From Calditrichota bacterium (GTDB taxonomy: Bacteria; Calditrichota; Calditrichia; Calditrichales; Calditrichaceae): a stretch of DNA of 64,000 nt. Positions 51,813 through 60,600 of this stretch are shown here, piece after piece. Both the position numbers and the translations under genes were made by a program. The stretch's first letter is position 1. The number at the start of each line of letters is the position of its first letter. The notes below the pieces were generated by a model. The model did no database searches and was not told the DNA's origin. It saw only the letters and a list, made by a program, of their open reading frames with translations. Location of the stretch: positions 62,001 to 126,000 of the forward strand of contig JAJRSO010000002.1 of NCBI GenBank assembly GCA_024278755.1, read 5' to 3'.

Positions 51813-52552
51813 GTATTATTACACTGGATAATGTAACAAAAAATTTCGGTGGTCTGACCGCAGTTGACCATGTCTCTTTTGAGGTGCAGGAGGGTGAAAT
51901 ATTTGGTCTTATCGGCCCGAATGGCAGCGGGAAGACAACAACCTTTAATTTAATAAATCATTATTTTCAGGTTTCTTCCGGAAAAATTATTTTTAAGGGG
52001 CAGGAAATTACCGATAAAAAAACGTTCGAAATTGCCCGGCTTGGTGTTGGCCGTACCTTTCAGGTTGTGAAACCGTTAAAACGTTTAACGGTAGAAGACA
52101 ATATTGTAGCTGCATCCTTTGCCAGAGAGTCCAGTTTTAACGGCGCACGAAATGTGGCCCGCGAGATGATTTCCTTTTGTCACCTCGAAGAGGTTGCTCA
52201 TCAAAAAGCAGGCGGATTACCCATTGCCGGCCGCAAACGGTTGGAAATTGCCCGGGCGCTGGCCACCAGGCCCTCTCTTTTACTGCTGGACGAAACAGCT
52301 GCCGGACTGAACCCCTCTGAATTGGACGAGGCGATAGATATTATTAAAAACATTCGGTCAAAACTGGGTATTACCATTGTTATTGTTGAGCATATAATGA
52401 AAGTTATTATGAGTATCAGCGACCGGATCCATGCCATTGCACACGGCGCAACCATTGCCGAAGGTTCGCCGGCCGAAGTGGCAAAAAATCCAACGGTTAT
52501 CGAAGCGTACTTAGGTTCAGATTATAATATGGAGAGATTCCTGAATGCTTAA
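51809..52552 (+). CDS. livG: ABC transporter ATP-binding protein (LivG)
   Basis: A 247-residue ATPase. Walker A is GPNGSGKTT; the Q loop lies near FQVVKPLKRLTV. The signature segment reads AGGLPIAGRKRLEIARAL, so the usual LSGG(Q) start is degenerate (LPIAG), with the LE-I-ARAL portion retained. Walker B is LLLLDETAAGLN. LivG proteins normally have LSYGQQRRLEIARAL; the change may reduce or alter ATP hydrolysis, with LivF carrying a full signature (LSGGEQQ). It overlaps both neighbouring genes. Confidence 0.93.
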   Translation: MSIITLDNVTKNFGGLTAVDHVSFEVQEGEIFGLIGPNGSGKTTTFNLINHYFQVSSGKIIFKGQEITDKKTFEIARLGVGRTFQVVKPLKRLTVEDNIVAASFARESSFNGARNVAREMISFCHLEEVAHQKAGGLPIAGRKRLEIARALATRPSLLLLDETAAGLNPSELDEAIDIIKNIRSKLGITIVIVEHIMKVIMSISDRIHAIAHGATIAEGSPAEVAKNPTVIEAYLGSDYNMERFLNA

Positions 52553-53249
52553 GCTTGAAAATGTAAATATGAGTTACGGTGATATCCAGGTTTTATGGGA
52601 TGTCTCTTTTGAAGTTAAAGAAGCCGAAATTCTTGTTTTGGTTGGCGCAAACGGCGCAGGGAAAAGTTCTACCTTAAAAACGATTTCGGGCTTGCAGCGC
52701 GTTCGTTCGGGAAAAATTATTTTTAACGGGGAAGATATTACACAATTGCCCGCCGAAGAAGTGATTACAAGGGGAATTGTGCATGTACCGGAAGGCCGTC
52801 GTTTGTTTAACGAAATGACTGTCGAAGAAAACCTCGTTATGGGATCTTTAAACGGCGAATCAAAGAAACTGCGCAGCCAGACCATGGAAGAGTGTTACGA
52901 GCTTTTTCCGCGCCTGCTTGAACGCAGAAAACAATTGGCGGGTACTTTAAGCGGCGGCGAACAGCAGATGCTGGCCGTAGCCCGCGGCTTAATGGCCAAA
53001 CCAAAATTATTGATGCTTGACGAACCGAGCCTTGGTTTGGCTCCGGTTCTGGTACAGGATATTTTTGATATCGTTAAAAGTGTTAACAAACAGGGAATTA
53101 CGGTTTTACTGGTCGAACAGAATGTACAATCGACCTTAACTTTTTGCGATCGCGCTTATGTACTGGAAAATGGAAAGATAGGTATTTCCGGCACCGGAAA
53201 AGAATTATTGAATAATGAACATGTAAAAACCGCCTATCTCGGAATTTAA
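52545..53249 (+). CDS. livF: ABC transporter ATP-binding protein (LivF)
   Basis: A 234-residue ATPase and second nucleotide-binding subunit of the importer. Walker A GANGAGKSS, Q loop region VPEGRRLFNEMTVEENL (typical of LivF), signature LSGGEQQMLAVARGL, Walker B LLMLDEPSLGLAP and the switch His region replaced by LLVEQNVQ as usual. It overlaps livG by eight bases and ends 26 bases before the CBS-ACT gene, so that gene is likely co-transcribed. Confidence 0.95.
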   Translation: MLKLENVNMSYGDIQVLWDVSFEVKEAEILVLVGANGAGKSSTLKTISGLQRVRSGKIIFNGEDITQLPAEEVITRGIVHVPEGRRLFNEMTVEENLVMGSLNGESKKLRSQTMEECYELFPRLLERRKQLAGTLSGGEQQMLAVARGLMAKPKLLMLDEPSLGLAPVLVQDIFDIVKSVNKQGITVLLVEQNVQSTLTFCDRAYVLENGKIGISGTGKELLNNEHVKTAYLGI

Positions 53250-53275
53250 AAAGGGATTCTGCCCGGGAGAAATCT

Positions 53276-53929
53276 ATGTTAGTTAAAGAATGGATGTCCG
53301 AAAAAGTTATTTCCATTGATGCTTCGGAGACGCTTTCCGAAGCCATAAACACATTAAAACGAAACAAAATTCGTCGCTTGCCGGTGCTTGATAAAGAAAA
53401 ATTAGTAGGGATTGTATCCGACCGCGATTTAAAGGAAGCCGCGCCTTCAAAGGCGACGTCACTGGATATCTGGGAAGTGCATTACCTCATGTCCAAAATA
53501 AAGGTAAAAGATGTAATGACCCCCCGTCCGCTTACTATTGGGGCTGATACAACCATAGAAAAAGCCGCCATTTTAATGCATGATAAAAAAATAGGCGGCC
53601 TGCCGGTGGTTGATGATTCCGGCGTACTGATTGGAATGTTAACGGAACAGGATATTTTTGAAGCGTTAATCAGTATAACCGGCGCCCGCATTGCCGGGAC
53701 ACGGGTATCGGTTATTGTTCCGGACGAACCCGGTTCCATAAAGAATGTGTGCGAAGGAATGCGTAAGTATGATTTTAAATGTATCAGTATCTTAACGACG
53801 CACGAAGGAGTGGAAGCGGGCAAACGTAAGGTAATAATTCGCTTTCAGGCCGAAGAAAACAAGATAAATGAAATTATAAGTGAATTAAAAACAAAATATG
53901 CGAATGTTAATTTTACCAATGATTTCTAA
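53276..53929 (+). CDS. CBS-pair plus ACT-like domain protein (AcuB-like)
   Basis: A 217-residue cytoplasmic protein. Two CBS domains: residues ~1-60 (LVKEWMSEKVISIDASETL, KIRRLPVLDKEKLVGIVSDR) and ~75-135 (VKDVMTPRPLTIGADTTIE, GGLPVVDDSGVLIGMLTEQD), then an ACT-like domain from ~140 (RVSVIVPDEPGSIKNVCEGM). CBS pairs bind adenine nucleotides, and ACT domains bind amino acids. AcuB of Bacillus has the same layout. Its place at the end of the Liv operon suggests that it reports amino-acid or energy status to the importer. The target is unknown. GGGAGAAATCT is the ribosome site. Confidence 0.88.
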   Translation: MLVKEWMSEKVISIDASETLSEAINTLKRNKIRRLPVLDKEKLVGIVSDRDLKEAAPSKATSLDIWEVHYLMSKIKVKDVMTPRPLTIGADTTIEKAAILMHDKKIGGLPVVDDSGVLIGMLTEQDIFEALISITGARIAGTRVSVIVPDEPGSIKNVCEGMRKYDFKCISILTTHEGVEAGKRKVIIRFQAEENKINEIISELKTKYANVNFTNDF

Positions 53930-54044
53930 AAAATGATGCCGCTATTCTGCTGGCAAATTTTGTTTAACTTTTATATATTAGAGGAATCGTTTTCAATCTA
54001 AAAAAAGTATTGTTAATTCGATAATCGAGCGGAACATTTTTGGT

Positions 54045-55766
54045 ATGGATGCACTGTTAATTATGATCTTGTCTTTTGCCGGATACCTGCTCATGTACAA
54101 ACTGTATGGCAGATATGTCGGCTATAAAATATTTCAGTTAAACGATACAAATCCGGTTCCGTCTGTCGAGTTGGAAGATGGAACCGATTATGTCCCTACG
54201 AAAAAAGAGATCATCTTTGGCCATCATTTTACATCCATTGCAGGAACAGGGCCGATTGTGGGTCCGGCCGTTGCCATTATCTGGGGCTGGGTGCCGGCGC
54301 TTTTATGGGTTTTTGTCGGCAGTATCATTATGGGAGCCGTCCATGATTTTGGCTCTCTTATTATTTCGATGCGTAATCAGGGCAAGTCCATTTCGGAATA
54401 TACCGCCAAGTATATCAACTCCCGCACTAAAATATTCTTTTTCCTTATTATTTTTATTGAATTGTGGATTGTTGTTTCCATCTTTGGATTGGTAATAGCA
54501 GAGCTTTTTAAAATGTATCCGTCTTCCGTATTTCCGGTTTGGGTACAAATTCCCATTGCCATAGCGCTGGGCCGGGCCGTTTATAAAAAACAGGTTAATT
54601 TAACTTTGTGGTCGGTGTATGCGGTGGTTCTGATGTATATAACGGTAGCCCTCGGCGTTTGGCTGCCGCTGAATATGCCGCCGGTTTTTGGCCTTTCTGC
54701 AATTGGCGTTTGGACCATCCTTTTATTTATCTATGCTTTCTTTGCATCGGTTCTTCCCGTTACAACACTTCTGCAACCGCGTGACTATATGAATGCGCAT
54801 CAACTGTTAGTGGCTATGGTCTTGTTGACCCTGGGCGTTGTTTTTGCCTCTTTGGGAGGTGAGCTGAAAATGGTTGCGCCAGCGGTGCAATCCGCTCCAA
54901 AGGATGCGCCGTCTATGTGGCCTTTCTTATTTATTACCATTGCCTGTGGCGCCATATCCGGATGGCACTCTCTGGTATCTTCAGGCACAACATCCAAGCA
55001 GGTGCGCAAAGAGAGCGATTCTCTGTTTGTGGGTTACGGCTCCATGATTATGGAAAGCGTTCTGGCCCTGTTTGTTATTATTGCCGTTAGCGCCGGTATA
55101 GGAATGGGACTGAAAGAAAATGGCGAAACCCTGCTTGGCGTTTCGGCCTGGACAACACATTATGCGTCGTGGGCGGCGGCAAAAGGGTTGGGTTCCAAAG
55201 TAAGCGCTTTTGTGGTAGGCTCGGCCAATATGCTTACGGCTATTGGTATCCCCCTAAAATTCGGCCTCACCATTATGGGCGTTTTTGTGGCATCATTTGC
55301 CGGTACAACACTGGATACGGCTACGCGTATTCAGCGTTATCTCATGTCCGAAACGTTTCCCAAAACATTTGGGAATCGTTATATCTCCACCGCTTCCGCA
55401 TTGTTGTTAGCTACGTTTTTGGTTTTTTCGACCGGCGCCAACGGTAAGGGCGCGTTGATTCTGTGGCCTCTTTTAGGCGCCATAAACCAAACGCTGGCCG
55501 GACTTTCATTAATCATTGCCACGGTTTATCTGAAATCCAGAGGCGGGCTTAAATGGCTGGTCACCGGAATTCCGGCCGTTTTTATGGTCGTTATGTCCTT
55601 TTGGGCTACTATTGAAAACCAGATTCGGTTTTTGCAGAATAATGTATTGTTGACCACTATAAATTTTATTATTATTTTATCCATACTCTGGGTTGTGGCC
55701 GAAGGGATTATACGCTTTATAAAAGTGAATGATTCCGGCGAGATCCAGTTTACTACTGTCGATTGA
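54045..55766 (+). CDS. CstA-family carbon starvation membrane protein
   Basis: A 573-residue inner-membrane protein with about fifteen spans, in the CstA/BtsT family, which takes up pyruvate and has been linked to peptide use during starvation. The hallmark GHHFTSIAGTGPIVGPAVA near residues 61-79 is intact, followed by WVFVGSIIMGAVHDFGSL. GWHSLVSSGTTSKQ and FAGTTLDTATRIQRY are further conserved blocks. It is shorter than Escherichia coli CstA (about 700 residues), which is usual outside Enterobacteria. It is a single gene with its own terminator. The identity of its solute here is inference. Confidence 0.93.
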   Translation: MDALLIMILSFAGYLLMYKLYGRYVGYKIFQLNDTNPVPSVELEDGTDYVPTKKEIIFGHHFTSIAGTGPIVGPAVAIIWGWVPALLWVFVGSIIMGAVHDFGSLIISMRNQGKSISEYTAKYINSRTKIFFFLIIFIELWIVVSIFGLVIAELFKMYPSSVFPVWVQIPIAIALGRAVYKKQVNLTLWSVYAVVLMYITVALGVWLPLNMPPVFGLSAIGVWTILLFIYAFFASVLPVTTLLQPRDYMNAHQLLVAMVLLTLGVVFASLGGELKMVAPAVQSAPKDAPSMWPFLFITIACGAISGWHSLVSSGTTSKQVRKESDSLFVGYGSMIMESVLALFVIIAVSAGIGMGLKENGETLLGVSAWTTHYASWAAAKGLGSKVSAFVVGSANMLTAIGIPLKFGLTIMGVFVASFAGTTLDTATRIQRYLMSETFPKTFGNRYISTASALLLATFLVFSTGANGKGALILWPLLGAINQTLAGLSLIIATVYLKSRGGLKWLVTGIPAVFMVVMSFWATIENQIRFLQNNVLLTTINFIIILSILWVVAEGIIRFIKVNDSGEIQFTTVD

Positions 55767-55800
55767 TTTGTTAAATCTGTTTTTACACCAGCGGCCGGAA

Positions 55801-55831
55801 AATGCTCAGTGGATTACTGGGCATTTTTTTT
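55801..55831 (+). terminator. Intrinsic terminator after cstA
   Basis: AATGCTCAGT, loop GGATT, ACTGGGCATT with one G-T pair, then a T run. Located 35 bases after the cstA stop. Confidence 0.88.
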
Positions 55832-55873
55832 ATACTTCCGTATGGTTGCAGAAAGACGTAACGGCAATAAAAA

Positions 55874-56338
55874 ATGAAGACCGACATGATGTTAAAAAAA
55901 GAGCTTAAAACACTCTATTGGCGGCTGCTTGTGCCGGCTTTGGCAATAATTGTCATCAGCGAAATATTTAAAGCATTAGAAATTTTAAAGATACCTGGGC
56001 CGGATAAAAGTAGACAGATAGATGTGGCGGTATTTATTTTGGCTGCACTTTTTTCCACCGCATTGCCGGTGATGCGGCGGCTTGTTTTCGTAAATAAAGT
56101 GAAAAATCTAAAGATGGTAAACCCGGACGATTGGTGGCGTTTCGAAAAACAGGTATTGCAAATCGCGCTGGTAACGCCTTATTTTTTTGCAATGGCTTCC
56201 GTTTTGCAGTTTAATGGATTTTTTTATTCAACTGTTTTTTTGCTGGCCTTATATGCCGGCTACTTTTATTTTCCTTCGGGAAAGCGGATACGGTATGAAA
56301 TGCGGATTTTCCGAATAAACGAGGTGTCGGACGAATGA
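55874..56338 (+). CDS. Unknown four-span membrane protein, 154 aa
   Basis: I do not recognise the family. Hydrophobic spans lie at about residues 15-35, 50-67, 95-112 and 115-133, with a basic loop (MRRLVFVNKVKNLKMVNPDDWW) between the second and third. Both ends should be cytoplasmic. The stop overlaps the next gene (ATGA at 56335-56338) and the third gene of the set is an ArsA/Get3-like ATPase, so this is a candidate membrane partner of that ATPase. Coding is convincing from the coupling. Confidence 0.7.
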   Translation: MKTDMMLKKELKTLYWRLLVPALAIIVISEIFKALEILKIPGPDKSRQIDVAVFILAALFSTALPVMRRLVFVNKVKNLKMVNPDDWWRFEKQVLQIALVTPYFFAMASVLQFNGFFYSTVFLLALYAGYFYFPSGKRIRYEMRIFRINEVSDE

Positions 56339-56628
56339 TTCGTTATGTTTTAAACAGAATCCGGAAAGGCGTTGGCGGCGTGTGGGCTGTTTATCAGCAG
56401 CAGTCAAAAGCACACTTTACAGCCTCTTATGAAACGGAAGCGGCGGAGCTGGAAAATATTTTCGGCCTGCTTGTTTTGGGTTCGTTTGTGGGAATGCCAT
56501 CGCCACCCATGGCGATTACACTGGATATGATGCCGGTTATGGAAAAAGAACTTATTCGTATGCTGGAAAAAGTGGATACTGCTTCGTCGCCACTCTCGGA
56601 TTTGGCATCTGTTTTTGAAGTAGGTTAA
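56335..56628 (+). CDS. Unknown small protein, 97 aa, of the ArsA-like gene set
   Basis: No family recognised. Basic N terminus (RYVLNRIRKGVGGVW), then a mostly helical, acidic middle (YETEAAELENIFGLLVLGSF) and a short hydrophobic stretch LLVLGSFVGMPSPPMAITL around residues 43-62 with a PSPP turn. It overlaps the membrane protein gene by four bases and is one base from the ATPase gene. Size and location suggest an adaptor linking ATPase and membrane protein, but that is inference only. Confidence 0.65.
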   Translation: MIRYVLNRIRKGVGGVWAVYQQQSKAHFTASYETEAAELENIFGLLVLGSFVGMPSPPMAITLDMMPVMEKELIRMLEKVDTASSPLSDLASVFEVG

Positions 56629-56629
56629 A

Positions 56630-57535
56630 ATGAAAACAAAACCGGTAAGTTTATTTTTTTTGGGTAAGGGCGGCGTAGGGAAATCAACCTGTTCGGCGTT
56701 AACGGCGGTAGCCGCCGCCCAAAAAGGAGATTCCGTGTTACTGGTTTCGCTCGATCCCGCGCATAATCAATCCGATATATTTAAAACCGGTTTTAACGAA
56801 AAACCAAAAAAGATCACCGGAAATTTATTGGTTTTAGAAATCGACCAGCAAAAATGGGTGCAAAAATATCTGCTTGAGGTAAAAAGGCAGGTAAAGCAAT
56901 CGTATACATATTTAAGCGCATTTAATCTGGAACACTATTTTGATGTGATTAAATTCTCCCCCGGGATTGAAGAATATGCCCTGCTCATGGCCTATTCACA
57001 TATCCTGAAAGAACATAACGATAAAGATATAATTGTCTTCGATATGCCGCCTACCGCGTTGGCGTTAAAGTTTTTTGAACTGCCGCAGATTTCTCTAATC
57101 TGGCTAAGCCGGCTTTTGGACTTACGCAATGAAATATTAAGAAAACGGGAAATTATCACAACGATAAAAATCGGAAAAACTAAAATCGAGAGCGACAAAA
57201 TCACATCCCGACTGCGCGCGCAAATAGAAGTATATAAAACCATCCGACGCATCTTCTCCGATGTGCATAAAACCCGCATTAATCTGGTTCTTAATCCCGA
57301 TCAACTATCGTTAAACGAATCGCGTTTAATTGAACAGCAGTTGAGCGAAAAGGAATTGCCTATAAACAGACTGTTTCTGAATAAGTATGACCGGGAAAAT
57401 ATTACAGAGATTAAAAACAGTTTCTCCAAAATCCCAATGGTGCCAATACCTGTTGCAGCCTTTCCTCTGCTTGGACTGGATAATCTTAACGTCTTCCTGG
57501 CTGCAAAAGAATCCGGAATTCAGGATATTATTTAA
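56630..57535 (+). CDS. ArsA/Get3-like ATPase
   Basis: A 301-residue ATPase of the SIMIBI class. The deviant Walker A KGGVGKST is at residues 13-20. LVSLDPAHNQSDIF is the A-loop/switch I segment typical of ArsA/Get3 (DPAHNxSD), and FDMPPTALALKFFELPQ matches the Get3 switch II segment. NPDQLSLNESRLIEQQL and LFLNKYD complete the family pattern. It is a single ATPase unit, so it should act as a dimer like Get3, not a tandem ArsA. No ars genes are near. It ends a tight three-gene set with a membrane protein and a small protein. The cargo is unknown. Confidence 0.88.
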   Translation: MKTKPVSLFFLGKGGVGKSTCSALTAVAAAQKGDSVLLVSLDPAHNQSDIFKTGFNEKPKKITGNLLVLEIDQQKWVQKYLLEVKRQVKQSYTYLSAFNLEHYFDVIKFSPGIEEYALLMAYSHILKEHNDKDIIVFDMPPTALALKFFELPQISLIWLSRLLDLRNEILRKREIITTIKIGKTKIESDKITSRLRAQIEVYKTIRRIFSDVHKTRINLVLNPDQLSLNESRLIEQQLSEKELPINRLFLNKYDRENITEIKNSFSKIPMVPIPVAAFPLLGLDNLNVFLAAKESGIQDII

Positions 57536-57679
57536 CCCTATTTCGCCCTCCATTTGTATCCGCTGTCTGTTCGCCGGACCAAGGTTCTTTAATCTGTTGA
57601 ATTTATTAAGTTTTCCCGTTAATGTCCGATAAAAGAACTGTTATGGCGTAAATTCAATTTTATTTAAGCGGAATCAACA

Positions 57680-60600
57680 ATGCATTTTTTAATCTTTCTA
57701 AAACGAATAACCATATTATCTCTCTTTTTAACCATGGTTTATCCCCTAAACGCTCAGGTTCTGAATTTTCGTGTGTTCGGTGCGGAAGAAGGCCTCATTC
57801 AGTCGCAGGTACATACAATATTACAGGATAACGACGGTTATATGTGGTTTGGAACCGTAAACGGAATATCGGTTTACGACGGTCGTGAGTTTCAATCACT
57901 AACGGTCAAAGACGGTTTGGCCGCAAATTTTATCCTTTCGGGCGTAAAAGACAAAGACGGGAACTTGTGGTTCGGCCACCGCAACGGAATGCTAACAAAG
58001 TATAACTGGCAAACAAAAGAAATGGAAAAAATATATCTTTCACAAATGCTGAAGGATTCTACCAGTACCAGCGTAAACACTCTGTTTGTTGATGATGCAG
58101 GACGTGTATGGGCGACCACCACAGGCTGGGGCGCTTATTATTTTGAAAAAGACAGCCTGTATCATTTAAGTACGGAAAACGGTCTGACATCCAACAATGT
58201 AAACGGTATCGGACAAGATAAAGAGGGCCGTATCTGGTTAGGAACGGATTCTTTAATTACCATTTACTCGCCTGATAAGGGCAAATTTGATAGCATTAGA
58301 ATTAAAGAAAAGACAAAAAATATATATGCGAACTCTTTTTTATCAGACGAAAAAGGATTTATGTGGATTGGCACTATTTCCAGAGGGCTCTTTCAGTATT
58401 ATCCGGAGTCAAAAAAAGTTTTCCATTTTACCGAAAAAGAGGGTTTGCCCAACATAAAAATAAATACCATTTTTCGTGATCACAGTGGTAAAATCTGGTT
58501 GAGCAATGAATTTGTGGGCGTTGCCTACTCCGTCCGTTTAAGCTCCGGAAAAATTATTTTTAAGAATTTAACAACTGCTAACGGTCTGCCTTTTGACGGG
58601 AATTATGTAGTGACCGAAGACAGGGAAAATAATTTATGGTTCGGGACTTCGGGAAGGGGAGCTGCGCAACTGCGTGACAAACGCTTTGAACTATGGGTGC
58701 CCGGAAAGGATGATGAAGAACGGAGTGTCTGGAGTATCTTTCTCGATTCTAAGGGAAATCACTGGTTCGGCACCGGAGACGGTGTTGTGGTCCTGGATAA
58801 AGATGCCCGCCAAACGAAGGTGTTAAAAAAATACAACGATAAACGTCTGAATGATATTTTTCAGATTCGGCAGGATGATAAAGGAAAGATCTGGTTCACT
58901 TCAAATTTATCCGGTTTATATTCGATTAATAAAAGTACTCAACAAATTCAGCCGTTTCGTTTGCCGGACTCTTTAAGCAGGCATATAATCAGTACGGTAG
59001 AGTTTGATAAAAGCGGGAATATCTGGCTGGGCGGAGCGCGGCTGGGTTTGTTCCGTTACAATCCGAGAACAAAAAAATACAAACGTATGCTTGCCCCCAA
59101 TGCGGATTATACAAAAAATATAATGAATATTTCCTTTAAAGATAGTAAGTCCGTGCTTTGGTTCGGCCTGGTAAACGGCGGTTTGTACAAATATGACGGA
59201 ACGGCTTTTGGCAAGGTGCCCAATGCGCCGAATACCATTACAAATATTGTGGAAGGCACAAAAAATGACTATTGGATAATAAATGACAAAGATCAGCTGT
59301 TTCGTTATAAAAACGGAAAATTCAGCGAATTTGGTAAAGACCATGGGTTGGAGGGAAATGCGCTTTTTTCCGTCTTGGCCGATTCGAACAGCGTATGGGT
59401 GGGCACCAGTAGTGGTTTGGCCCAGTGTAAATATAATGATACGGGTTTTAAATTTTTTAATAATAAAGAAGGGTTCCCGTTTGGAGAAGCGAATGAAGGA
59501 GCTGTTTTTAAAGATAGCGAAGGCCTGCTGTGGTTCGGTACAATTGACGGCGCGGTCTGTTTTCATCCCGATCTGGAAACCGTAAGCAAAATTCCCCCGT
59601 TAGTTCATATCCGTAAATTAAAACTGTTTTTAAAAAATATTCCCTTTCCTCCGAAGGCAGAATTCCTGCCCGGGCAAAACTATTTAACATTTGATTTTAT
59701 TGGCATCAATATGTCTTTGCCCGAGGCGGTGCGTTATCAATATCGGCTGTTGGGAATAGATGAAGACTGGCTGCCGGAAACATCTTTGGCATCGGCCACG
59801 TATCCGAATTTATCGCCGGGTTCATACACGTTTCAGGTGAAAGCGCGAAACGGAGATAATATCTGGACACCGCAACCGGCAGAATACAGCTTTACTATTT
59901 TAGCTCCTTTCTGGCAAACCTGGTGGTTTTATCTGCTGCTGGCGGGGGCTTTTATTCTTCTTGTCTATCTTTTTATTTACTGGCGCACCACAGAAGTGAA
60001 AAAAATGAATATGATGCTTGGCAGGAAGGTAGAAGAACGCACCGCTGAACTACAAAAGGAAAAAGACTCGGTAGAAGCCGCACTTGCCGCATTAAAAGAA
60101 AGTGAAACTAAATTTCGTACCTACACCGAACTTACCAGTTCCGGTATTTATATCCATCAGGATAATAGATTACAATATGTAAATAAGGCTGGCCGCGAGT
60201 TATCCGGATACGCTTCAGAGGAATTATTACAAATGAATATCTGGGATATTGTTCATCCGGATTACAAAGATCTGCTAAAAAAACGGTTTTCCAAACGAGC
60301 TGCCGGGGAAAAAGTTCCGGACCAGTATGAGTTTAAATATATCAAAAAGAACGGTGACGAAGGCTGGCTGGATTTTTCCGGGCTTTTGATAGAGTATAAT
60401 AATAAACCCGCCTTACTGGCAACGGTGTTTGATATTACAGAACGCAAACGTGCCGAAGAAGCGCTGCTTGCCGAAAAAGAACGTCTTGCCGTAACGCTGC
60501 GTTCCATTGGAGACGGTGTAATAACAACCGATATTCAGGGAAGAATCACATTGATCAATGAACGGGCTAAGGCGGTAATCGGTTATAAAACCGCTAACCC

